DNA of 64,000 nt from Semisulcospira habei (taxonomy: Eukaryota; Mollusca; Gastropoda; Semisulcospiridae), in the NCBI GenBank assembly GCA_036245525.1, contig BTPG01000005.1:174638784-174702783 (forward strand), read 5' to 3'. This document shows positions 14,101 to 26,375 of the stretch, in pieces. Position 1 is the first letter of the stretch; each line of letters begins with the position of its first letter. A program made the translations under genes and the position numbers. Under the pieces are notes generated by a model. That model did not search any database, had not been told where the DNA came from, and saw only the letters and a program-made list of their open reading frames with translations.

Positions 14101-17100
14101 ATCCATCGGTCCTGCGTAGGCGAAAGTGGGACGTACTGAAAAGGCATCAATCTCGCTAACCGCTAACCGCGAGGCTGTGGCAAGGGCAAGTAAAGTACAG
14201 GTCTTCCTGGTAAGATCTCCCAACTGTGCTAAAGGTAGAGGCTCGAACTCTTGGAGTTGAGGCCGGGCGTGTAGAACAAAATGGACCATCAGATCTGCCA
14301 AGTCTTTGCATGCTCCCGAATCTGGCCGTCCCAGGTGTCTGTGCGTCTGCCCCCATAGCAAGATCACCCTGGATGGTGATGGGAGCCAATTCTGTCTGAA
14401 GAACAGCCACATGAAAAACTCGGCCAACTGCTTCCTCGGTCATGGTTAGGTCCGTGGGGGAAGTTGCTCCGCGGCACACCAGGACTGGAGAACGCGACAC
14501 TTGCCTTCGTAGACATTACGAGTTGGGACCCTTCTGGCTGCAGAGGTCGCTTCCACTGCAGCACCCAAAAAGCCTCTAGCTGAGAGGGCTTGCTAGGCAA
14601 TCTCCAATCGTGTAATAGTTGCTCCGGGCACATGTGGAACAGCTGCTGCCTTGGTTGCTTGAGCATCGGACTCGGCGTGGAAGGTACCCAAGGCAGCAGT
14701 CCCTGTGTTTCTGAGTGCTCTTACTAGCACTGCGCGTACAACAGGAGTAATCAGCGAGAAACCGCACATCCCTTTGCGTGAGTCGATCTTTCCAACGATG
14801 AGCGTTAGCCACACCTCCTTCATCTACAGCCAGTAGATGAGTCTGCCTGTCTGTTCTCCTGTCCAGCTGCCCGAGATCGCAGCAAAATGCGGTTGTAGGT
14901 GGGCCCCCCAGACTGAGCGGCTCGCGTCCGTGTAGATAGCTACTTGAAGAGGAGGGGAGAAGACGACAGCCAGGTAATGTCCGACCAAGTCGCCAAACAG
15001 ACTGTACTAACTCCATCACAGGTACCAAGGCCACTACATCGCCCGAGGAGGGGCGCCACTGTAGGGGTAGAAGAAGCTGAATCGTCCTCCCATAGTGTGT
15101 GACGAAGATACGTAGCTGTGCTAAGCATGTCTAACAGATGAAGCCAGACCCTGGCCGGGAGAGCTTCCGCGTGAAAAGCTCCGAATGACGCTTCCATAAA
15201 GGTCTGAATCCGTCCCCCTGGCAGTCCTCCTCAATGGAGGTCGGTCAAGAATCTCATACTCAAGTTTACAAAATGGCGCGACGGAACCAAGTCGGACTGC
15301 CTCCGTTGACTAGGAAGCCTAGGCGATGAAGTAGAGCCAGCAGGGTATCTCTGTCAGTTTCCCCACGCTCGTCATGCGGTTCCGTAACCGCCGGTCGTCC
15401 AGCTAGTTGGACTGGAAGCTGCTTGTCGGATCCTGCCAACACACCGTTCACACCTGGTGAAGACCCACAGAGAGAGGTCCCGTCCGAAAGGTAGAGCCCG
15501 AACTCGTAAACTATCCCACGCCGGTAACGCCGCGAAGTTGGCATACAGAATCGTGTCCGCTAGGTCAAGGCTCCTTTTCTACTGCGCCGTCCTAAGAATG
15601 CATCGCCATCCTCTGAGCTCTGGCTGCCTCCATCCTGCCAAACGGTCAGAGGAACTTGTTTAGCGTCGACACGTCGAAGATGCGCCGCCAAACCCTCTGG
15701 CTCGGGGACGAGAAGAGTCAACCGTAGCATGCTGTGCAGACAGGACGCAAAACCACCTCTGTGGTCAACTTCTGTAAATGGCCGTCACCCCGCCATGTTC
15801 CGTCCTCCCGATGCTCGCGTCCACACCGATGCTTGACTAACGGCTGTACTGCCATCTCCAGTAACCTTCTCTGTCTCTTTTTCCTCTTCTGTAATCTTCT
15901 TCTCTTGTAATCTGTTCCTTCTCTTTCCTTCCTTCCGAGAGAGACGCGGGCCAAGAAAGTCGTCTTGTCTAATCCCCATGTCAGCACGTTGGCTGAGCCC
16001 TGCCTGTAGCCAGGCATCCTTTCCACCGCCAAGAGGTTACAGGAACAACTAGTAGAGAGTCGCATACCACCGCTGGCATGCACCGCCGCCCTCAGCGGAA
16101 TGAAGTCCATCGCCGACATAAGAGAAGTCGGACGCTCAGCCTCCTCTTCCAGCGCTGACACTGAGTCCTCCGCAGGTAGACTGCACGCCTCCTCGTCATC
16201 CATGGCACGCTGAGATGTTGCTGTCACTCCTGGTCTTAGTACCGAGTGAAGAAGAAGAAGAAGAAGACCATGGTCCGCGATCCCCGGTCGCAGGCTGCGT
16301 CGGTGTCAATGGAATGCCGCCTCTGTCCCTCGGCTATCATCCTAGTGGTCCCGGCGCTGCCATCGAAGCTTCATCTCCACGTAAGAGCAGTCCCCGCCAG
16401 TCCGTCTGACGATCTGCTGCAGTTACCCATGCGGCCACGTCGGTGTTTCTGTCATCCTGCGCGCCTCCTCGTCATCCGCTGTTCGCTGAGGAAAAAGGCT
16501 GTCTCGGTGTCAATGGAATGCCGCCTCCTTTCATCGGTCGTTTTCTGTGTGGTGCTGCCGCTGACGTCGAAGCTGCATCTCCGCATAAGAGGTCCAGCAA
16601 TCAGTCCGTCCAGCAATCTGCTGCGATTCACCCGTGCAGTTGCATCAGTGTCCGCGTCAGACTGCGCGCCTCCTCGTCATCTGCCAGTCCGTCCGACGAT
16701 CTGCTGCAGTGCTCGTGCGGCTACGTCTGTGTCCCCGTCAGACTGTGCGCCTCCTCATCATCAGCCGTTCGCTGAGGAAAAAGGCTGTCTCAGTATCAAC
16801 GGGATGCCGCCTCCGTCCATCGGTCGTCATCCGTGTGGTGCCGCCGCTGACGTCGAAGCTGCCTCTCCGGGTAGGAGCGGTCCCCGTCAGTCCGTCCGGT
16901 GATCTGCTGCGGTTCACCCGTGCCGTTGCGTCAGTGTCCTCGTCAGACTGCGCGCCTCCTCGACATCTGCCATGCACCGAGATGTGGTTGTCTCGGTGTC
17001 AACAGGATGCCGCCTCCATCCATTGGTCGTCATTGAGTGGTCACACCGCTGACGTCAAGCTGCGTCTCCGCTGCTGCGCGATCCCTGCTAGACTGGTCCC

Positions 17101-20100
17101 AAGATCTGAAGCTCCTAGCTGGAGTCTCTGAAGCCCGGTGTCTAGAACAGGTCCGTGCCACGCCGCGCTGCTCCAGAACTTGTCCGCCGATCCGTCGAAG
17201 GGGAGAGGGAAGATCAGACATCATCACGAGAACGTTAACTGCCGTGTGCCGTCTCGCTGTCGTCGAGCCTGCGTCTCCTGAGTAGAGCGACGGCTGCCCA
17301 ACCGGTCCGAGGATCTGCTCCACCTAGCTGGAACTCTGAAGCCCGTTGCCGCGGCGAAGTCCGTTGGCGCGAGACGCTTGAACTAGTCCTCTGATCCTAC
17401 GATGAAGAGCAAAAGACGAGATGTCAACACTATAACGGTCTCTGCCGCGTGTAGACTCCACACGCTGTGAACCGTTCCTTCGATCGCGAAGATCGAACAC
17501 TATGGCATGTCTGTGCTTCGGGGGTCCGCCGTCTATTAGCTCTTTCTCTTTCTCTCCACACGATGGCTCATCGAACTGACCACACTGGTCCTCTCCCGAA
17601 GGAGGCCATCATCCTCAGTGGATCAGCAGTGGCGCCACACTATCTCTGGACCCCGAAATTTCTTTTTCTCTTCCTATTTACTTACCACGTAACCTATCAA
17701 TTTGGCATCTTAAAATCCTTCCCCCTCCGAGAGAGGTCCCGAAGGTGTGACCCTGTCCAGGCGCTGGTCTGGCCTACGGCAGTAGGGCGCTCTCAACTCC
17801 GAGGGGGGGGTGGGAGGTCCCCCGCTTCTGCTGCCTGGCTCCTCTTATTGCCAGGAGGGCTTCCATTTGACCCAACGAAAACTCTGCGGAGGGACCGAGC
17901 TCTCAAAGGCCTTACTAATCATAGGGTGGCGAACCCCAGCCTGGCCTATGTCCCCTTCTGTGGATTGAAGGGTATAAATGAGGCTCTTGGTGCTGTGCAG
18001 GATGGCGAATCCCTTCAGCTGCTAAAGGCTCAATCGTCCGCCCAGGATGAGGCAGCTCTGCACGAGGCACCAGAGGGGGCAGCAGGACCCTTTTGTGCCG
18101 ACAAACACACGATGTCTGAATTGCATTTCTTTGTTTCACATTCAAAGGAACGGACGTGCTCTGCGCGCCGGCCTTTCTCCCTGTAAAAGGCCCATAGTTG
18201 TGATCAACGGTCTGAAATTTCATTTCTTTGTTTCACATTCAAAGGAACAGACGCGCCCTGCACGCCAGCCTTTCTTCCTGTAAAAAGGCCCATAGTTGTG
18301 ACCAATGGTCTGAAATTTCATTTCTTTGTTTCACATTCAAAGGAACGGACGTGCCCTGCGCGCCGGCCTTTCTCCGTGTAAAAGGCCCATAGTTGTGACC
18401 AACGGTCTGAATTGTATCTCTTTGTTTCACATTCAAAGGAACGGACGTACCCAGCGCGCTGGCCTTTCTCCCTGTAAAAGTCCCATAGTAGTGACCCACG
18501 GTCTGAATTTGCATTTCTTTGTTTCACATTCAAAGGAACGGACGCGCCCTGAGTGCCGGCCTTTCTCCCTGCAAAATTACACATCACTAGGCCACTGGAA
18601 TTCGCCACACAGGTGCAGGTCCTCACCTGAGCACTGTAACATAAGACAGACATAGGCCTTGTGAGTGCTCGGAGCCTCAAGGAGGGTCCGAGTTCCCGAC
18701 CGGTCGCGTACATACAAATTCGGAAAATTCAGAGAATTCGGGAAATGCTGTTGCCCGGTCAAACGCCAGCTGAGGCAGTAACCAAAGCTTTACCTGTCCA
18801 TGCCTTGAATACAGAATCACAAACCCACACAAGCACAGAATAATCCTTCTTTCTTTTTCTTTTCTTATTTGTTTTCCTTCCTTAACAGGACCAAGAATCA
18901 CACAAGTAGAGTTCACACAGTCCAAGGTCAGAGCATGAGGTGCACACGACCGTCCTAACTGAGCTAAGCGAAGTCACTGGGGGGGGAAAGGGCGAGTGCG
19001 CTACCGGATACAGTAGTACGGGAGGCCACTCGGGGTATCCGGGCTATGGCTCCCCAGTGATTGCCCCCCTAGTATGAGGGACACACAGTAAGTTTCTTTT
19101 GGCTAAAATTGATGAGTTAAGCGAAGGTTCCCAATTGATAATGTCACCGTTAATGATTTTGAGAAAATAAAGAGATGTGGACAAGACCGAGTATATAGCA
19201 GGACCTTTATAGCCAGCTGCTCAGATGTCTGGCAAGCCAACGGCATACGTGTCATTGCTTAATGACACGATGCCTGGGCTTTATCACAGTGTGTGGCAGT
19301 AGGCTAGGTGATGAGCATGCAGTCAGCTAGTGAAATGCTGCGTGAGACTACTTATCCGCGGAAGCCTGGCCTTGGCCAATTGTATATTTTGGAGGATTTT
19401 GGCTGCAATTTGCTGACCACTGGCCGCGTTCAGCAGGTGACCATAAAATCAAGGTACTTTATATAGTAAACAACATGTGTGCATTGCGAATGTGGCCGTA
19501 AACAGCAGGTGGCTGTAAAAAGGGGTGACAGCTCATAGGAGCTTCTACTGAAGATCCTCATGAGCCCCACAGTTCTAGGGGCTCATGAAGATCTATACCT
19601 CTTGTTCACAACACTGTGTATCCATGTTCCTTTCACTTCTTGGATCTTTGAAATTGAACTGACAATTATTTCAAAAACGCAAACTGCATCCACTGGCAGT
19701 GAAGTGGTTAAGAACAAAAAACAAAACACTTACTGTTTGTGTGAGGAAGTCAATGACAAGATTAGGATCATTGTCCACTCGGAACATGTTCTGAGCGACA
19801 TTGTGCAGAACTGTAGTGGGAGCAAGATTCGGGTCTTTGTCAAAAGGCAAATAAATCTCGCTGCCTTTATCAACCAGGCACTGTGCCAGTTCGATGTTGA
19901 CCTAAAACAAAAAAATGCTTTCATTAATCAGCCTGTGAAATATGTATCTGGTCCAGCTCTGCCTTACAATAACTTGAGTGTTGGCTGCACAAATCTACAC
20001 CAAAAAAAGAGACTGACAAAAATGTAAAATGCAAAACAATTCGCAACAAAGCTTAGACAGGACAGTTATGACACAATTTATTCAATCAGTTTATTAACGT

Positions 20101-20828
20101 AATTTATTAAACCCTTTTTTCAAAATAGACAAGAAAACAAACAAGAAAACATTGCACTACTTCTTTTCTTTTGAGACATGTAAAACTCCTTTTAAGTCTA
20201 CATAATGCCAAATGTCTGAGAAGCTAAGTTTACATGTCACACAACAAAAAGCAGCACATCTTGAATAAGTTCAGTGTGCACCTAATATAGTTTGCCAACC
20301 TTTTCCAGGGCTGTCATAGCAGCAGTGTATCCAGTCTTGTCTCTGTGTGTGGGGTCACACCCATGTTCAAGCAGCAGTGTGGCGATACCAATGATCACTG
20401 CCTTAATCTTTTCTGTCTCCTCCTCCAAGGTCTATTCATGAGAAGAAGAGAAAGACAATCAGTACATTTGTGTACACATAACTGATTATAATCCCCTTGA
20501 GCATTAACCCATTTTATTCTGATACCCCCATTGCTCAAAATAAATTTGACTATGATAGTTCAAGGGTGGTGCCAGGATAGCTTGGTGCCTGATGTGCCAA
20601 GCTATTTTGGCACCACCCTTGAACACACATAGTTGATCTATCTCCTAATCTGTAATGTAGCCTTCACAGGACAATAAGGAAATTATTTAAAAAATCAGCC
20701 TCAAGAAATAATGGGTTAACCAGAGTGGTAAGTATAAGGGGGTTCATATTCATGCTGTTTGTTGACTGCATCCGTGGGCATGTGCATGTGTGAGTGTGTG
20801 CAGAGTAAGCATGTGTGTGTGCATTTTG

Positions 20829-20912
<84 letters not shown>

Positions 20913-23900
20913 ACATGCATGCAAGCACACATACACAATAAGACAGGTTAATATTAACGAGATCACATTACCATCTTAATCCCTTCACTGCAAAGGAAAA
21001 CAGAACATGATCCAACTGCGAGAGACACAGATCCTCATGAGCCCCCACAGTTGCAGGGGCTCATGAGGATCTATGCTTCATGCTGACACCATGGGGTTCT
21101 TAGGTGTTGAATTGACAAAGATTTCAACACAATCTGTGTTCACCAGCAGAGACGAGGTTAATATCAAGATTTAAATCAACTGCTTATAAGCAGTGTGTCA
21201 ATTCAACATTTTTACTAGGTTAATATCAAGATTTAAATCAACTGCTTATAAGCAGTGTGTCAATTCAACATTTTTACTAGGTTAATATCAAGATTTAAAT
21301 CAACTGCTTATAAGCAGTGTGTCAATTCAACATTTTTACTAGGTTAATATCAAGATTTAAATCAACTGCTTATAAGCAGTGTGTCAATTCAACATTTTTA
21401 CTAGGTTAATATCAAGATTTAAATCAACTGCTTATAAGCAGTGTGTCAATTCAACATTTTTACTAGGTTAATATCAAGATTTAAACCAACTGCTTATAAG
21501 CAGTGTGTCAATTCAACATTTTTACTAGGTTAATATCAAGATTTAAACCAACTGCTTATAAGCAGTGTGTCAATTCAACATTTTTACTAGGTTAATATCA
21601 AGATTTAAATCAACTGCTTATAAGCAGTGTGTCAATTCAACATTTTTACTAGGTTAATATCAAGATTTAAATCAACTGCTTATAAGCAGTGTGTCAATTC
21701 AACATTTTTACTAGGTTAATATCGAGATTTAAATCAACTGCTTATAAGCAGTGTGTCAATTCAACATTTTTACTAGGTTAATATCAAGATTTAAATCAAC
21801 TGCTTATAAGCAGTGTGTCAATTCAACATTTTTACTAGGTTAATATCAAGATTTAAATCAACTGCTTATAAGCAGTGTCAATTCAACATTTTTACTAGGT
21901 TAATATCAAGATTTAAATCAACTGCTTATAAGCAGTGTGTCAATTCAACATTTTTACTGAGGATGAAACCAACAAAGTGAGACTTAACTCTTCGACGCAC
22001 GCAGTAAAAAAAACTTGCCACTATGAAACGCACAACAGCGCACCCCCTAAACGCACGGCAAAATCTGTGGAGCAGGTGTGAGCTAAAACAATCAAAATTT
22101 CATTTCCCAATACTGCTTTCTGGACCCTTCCAGCTGTAATGTACTTCTTCTACTATAGCTGAACAAGTTCCATTCACCCTCCTCCGAAAATACATGAAAG
22201 ACACAGAGCTACATAGGGGACATTTAGCATACTAAATACAAGAAACATTTAGTTTTGCATTCCCTAAGTATCGCTCATTGCCACCGGTAACCAGCTCTCT
22301 AACCAATTTCCCCCAGGATATCTCGCCCGACATGGTTGATAAACATCTCCCCACTTGACACTGGTTTCGTGGGAAAAATACAAGAAATAGTATGAGAAAG
22401 GGGCTGGGCAAATTTATTCGCCTTTGTGCGCTCATTAGAGGGCTATAAAATTTGACAGCGTGCACTTGAAGATTGTGCGCCGTGCGCGGAAGAGTTACCC
22501 CCCTGATGCATGCAAACACTCATACTGTAAGCAATACTGATGTTGAAATGCACAAGGGTTAATTTGTTTTGGAAATAAAGACTCATTATTTTATACTTAC
22601 CAATTTGCCATCTGTCTTCACAGTTGGAGTGTACTTGACAGCTGCAAGATGGTGCAGCTGAACAAAAGAGACAATACATTATTAATTTATTTGTGGAGAT
22701 TCGAGTAGGGCTCATCCGGCACACAGATTACAGTTGATTCACAAATAACGGCGCTCATTCCTATCCAAACACTCCATTAACCCATGAAGCCCTGAAAGAC
22801 TACGACAGGATGTGGATCGACCATGATATTTCAAGGTTGGTGTCAGAATAGCTTGGCGCCGCTAGGCGCCAAGCTATTCTGACACCAACCTTGAAATATC
22901 ACGGTCGATCTGTCTCCAGAACTGAGATAAAGACCTCACAGGATATCTACAAAAATGTGTTAATTTCATCCTTAGGGCATAAGGAGTTAATTCCCACCCC
23001 AACGATCTAACTGACCCATTCTCACACTGTTCGGAAGGGTGAAAGCACTTACACAGCTGATGATAAAGTGCAAAAATAACCAATCTCAAACAATGTGCAG
23101 TTGTGTGCTGGTATGTGATTTTGGACCTTAACATTTGTAGCCATGCTGCCATTAGGTCCGAAATCACCGACCACCACACAAATGGTGATGTATTGAACAG
23201 TGCAACAGAGTAAAAAGTCACTGTCTGCCTTAACCCCTTCACTGACAGTGGACACAAGTTATGTTCTTTAACTCATTCTACCCCAGACAGACCACAGGAA
23301 GATAAGGATCGAACATGATAGTTCAAAGGTGATGCCAGAATAGCTTGGCACCTATCTGGCATCACCCTTAAACTATCATGGTCGATCTGTGTCCTGCACT
23401 GCAATGTAGTCTTCAGAGGACAATGGCAAAATTTAAGGATTTCGGTCTTGCATAGAATGAGTTAAATCATTGTCACTTTGTCACTACAACATCATATACT
23501 AATGGTCAAAGCTTAAGGGCCACCCCACTTTTTTATGTCATCGTTATCGTCGCAAGTGCGCTAATAAACTACAAAGTTCTTTCAATCCAAATGGGTTAAA
23601 AGTGGACCTTAGACAGTCCACTGTACAGGTAACAATAGACAACAATTCATCAATTTCTACGAACATGTCAAATGCACTTGAAACATAGTCAGTTTTTGTG
23701 AAAAGCTGTGCAAAATTTTCACACGTACCAAAGGCAGGCAGGTGGAAAAACTCGGTGAAGTCGTGATGCACGTCCTAAAGGAGTCAGTCGTAAACGCTGA
23801 GCACTTCTGTTTCGCTACAAATACAGGTACAGTATGGGCATAATTGTCACTTTCCTAACCATGCCACCACGACAAAGCCTAATGCCAGTAGATCAAGGCC

Positions 23901-26318
23901 GTGCTCTAGCATGGCTCCAGGATGGAATTTCGGGACGAGAAGTTGGGAGACATCTTGAGGTGTCCCATTCAGTGATCCAGAGGCTGCTGACACGATTCCA
24001 AGAAACTGGAAGGGCAGAACGACGACCCTGCTCAGGATGCCCACGCTGCACCAGCAGAAGGGAGGACAGATACCTCTGTGTGGCGGCTCTGCGCGACCGA
24101 ACTGTCATGTCAACTACTCTGCGACGTCAACTGATGCAAGCTGCAAATGTTAACGTCAGCAGAAGCACAGTCTGCCGATGTCTACGCGAAATTGGCCTGG
24201 CTTCATGCAGAGCAGCAGTGAGAATACCCCTCACTCCAGCTCATCACAGAGCCTGGGTTGCCTGGTGTTGTCAACATGTGAGGTAGAACAGACTCCAGTG
24301 GACTCAGGTTCTGTTTACTGATGAGTCACGGTTCACTGTCCTTCAACGACGGCAGGGTGAGGGTCTGGAGACGCCAGGGCGAGCGATTCACGCATGGATG
24401 CGTCCAAGAGGTGGATCGCTACGGAGGAGGCTCAGTCATGGTCTGGGCAGGCTTCAGCAGGGAAGGCAGGACCCCCCCCCCCCTCCACATCGTCCGAGGC
24501 ACCCTGACTGGACTGCGCTATCGGGACGAGATTGTGCAGCCCCTCATCCAGCCAGCTCTCCAAGCCATAGGCGACAATGCTGTTCTGCAGGATGACAACG
24601 CTCGACCTCATCGCGCCCGTGTGGTGGATGAGTACTTGAGCAACGGGGCATCATGAGGATGGAGTGGCCAGCTGATCTGGCTCCCATCGAGCACCTCTGG
24701 GACGTGCTGGGGCAACGTGCAGTCAGCAACCACCCCCCACCTCAAGGCGTCCCCCAGCTGACTCAGTTCCTGCATCAAGAGTGGGAAGTGATCCCACAAC
24801 ATGTTCTGCGAACCCTGGTGAACTCGCGTCAACGCTGCATTGAATGCTTGGCTGTAAGCGGTGGGTACACTTGCTAGCGACTGGACCAGTCCTGTGTGAC
24901 TTTTCAAATGAGGGGTGGGTGAACATTCTAACGTACTGCTGTTGTTACAATTGCTTGATTTACTCAAAACTTAAATAAAATTGTTACTGAATAAATTAGC
25001 AAAGTACTGACTCCAAGTATTGTTACATTATTTGTGTATTGTTGTCGGTGCGTCTGCGATTAAAAAGTGGCCCTTAAGTTTTGACCATTATAGATCCTCA
25101 GCTGTCAAAGGAACATGGATACACACTGGTTCTAGTAAGAGGCATAGATCTTCATGAGGCACCGCAGCTGCCATGGCTCCTAAGGGTCTATACCTCCTGC
25201 AGTTGGGTGATGTTAAGTTTTTCTCAGAAGTGAACAGGTTAACTCATTCGTGGCCAGCCGCATCCAGATGCGTGGCTTGTGATGCACATCCGGATGGGGC
25301 TGGCTGCGAATGAGTTAACTGAAATAATACACACTGGTGTTTTCCCTGAGGTGTCAATAACAGTTGCATCTGCTCCCTTTTCTTCCACAAGATAACGGAT
25401 TTGCTCCAGCAGTCCTGGTTCAGGTTCACTAGAGCATGCAATGGCCAGCAGCGTCTGACCTGTTTGCAATAGCAAGACACAAGAAAAACAACTTAAAGGC
25501 GCAAAGACCGACAGTCAGTGGTAGCCAGGCATTAAGTGCAGCATTAGATCTGCGTATTGATTACACACACTGGTTGTCCCATTAACTCGTTCAGTTCCCA
25601 GTGTCAGAATATATGTCATTTTCATGCCCAGTGACGGAATATTCCAACAGTGACTTTGCTCTATTTTTAACTGGGGAAACTAACTATGGCCTATTAATAC
25701 ACACGAATGGAAACGTCAGGATTTCCTCTACATCTAGATACATGTATTAAGCAATTATTAATGATATTTCATGGGAGTTTCTGCTTGTGTTGTGGTAAAA
25801 TGACCCCTCTAGTGGAAAACCCCTTCTCAACTACGCACCACCATGGCTGACGCCAATCAACCAAGTACCAGTGGACTAAGCAATTTAGCGCCAATCAAAC
25901 AAGCCAGCTGTTGCTCAAACACATTGATTAAGAGTTAGATTCAATGGACTGTCTGAATGACAGTGGGAAAGTCACAGTCTTGCATTTGCAGACAACATTT
26001 CTATATGCATAAGCCTCAGTCTCCCGACAGTGGCGGTCAGAATATTTCTGATCTTGTGCAAGAAGAAGGTGACTGTTGGGATCATTTCACTCAGATGAGC
26101 ATGTTTTGAGTGATGAGGACATTATCATTTGAAGTTCCTGTTCTGCACAGGGGTAACCGTCAATTGACAACAAATAGAGGTGGAAGGGGGGTGTTGCCAA
26201 AGGCTGAGGTGGCAGTGCTAGGGCTACCTCAAAGGTAAGAAGAATATTGTGGTGATGATAATTTATCTGTAAAAATGTATGTGTGTGTGCGTGTGTGTGT
26301 GTTTGTTTTTAGTTAATA

Positions 26319-26375
<57 letters not shown>

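Larger units (their letters stand above)
12894..19170 (-). mobile_element. DIRS retrotransposon, decayed copy
   Basis: Seen: inverted terminal repeats of about 160-200 bp at both ends, an internal complementary region at 13161-13254, a tyrosine recombinase remnant (13362-14640) and RT/RNase H remnants (14690-15545), in the reverse order of the 49-55 kb copy, so the element is on the minus strand. Known: DIRS elements have split or inverted repeats, an internal complementary region and a tyrosine recombinase instead of an integrase. Frames are broken throughout. The 15.7-18.9 kb part is GC-rich with internal tandem repeats and presumably held the 5' part and gag. Confidence 0.85.

Noticed and set aside
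20664..20966. Open frames of histidine-threonine repeats
   Set aside because: Translation of the (GT)n microsatellite only.
21155..21958. CRISPR-like look of a regular array
   Set aside because: Units are directly adjacent without variable spacers, and the sequence is eukaryotic.
24398..24595. Proline/arginine-rich plus-strand frame
   Set aside because: Alternate frame of the Tc1 transposase pseudogene.
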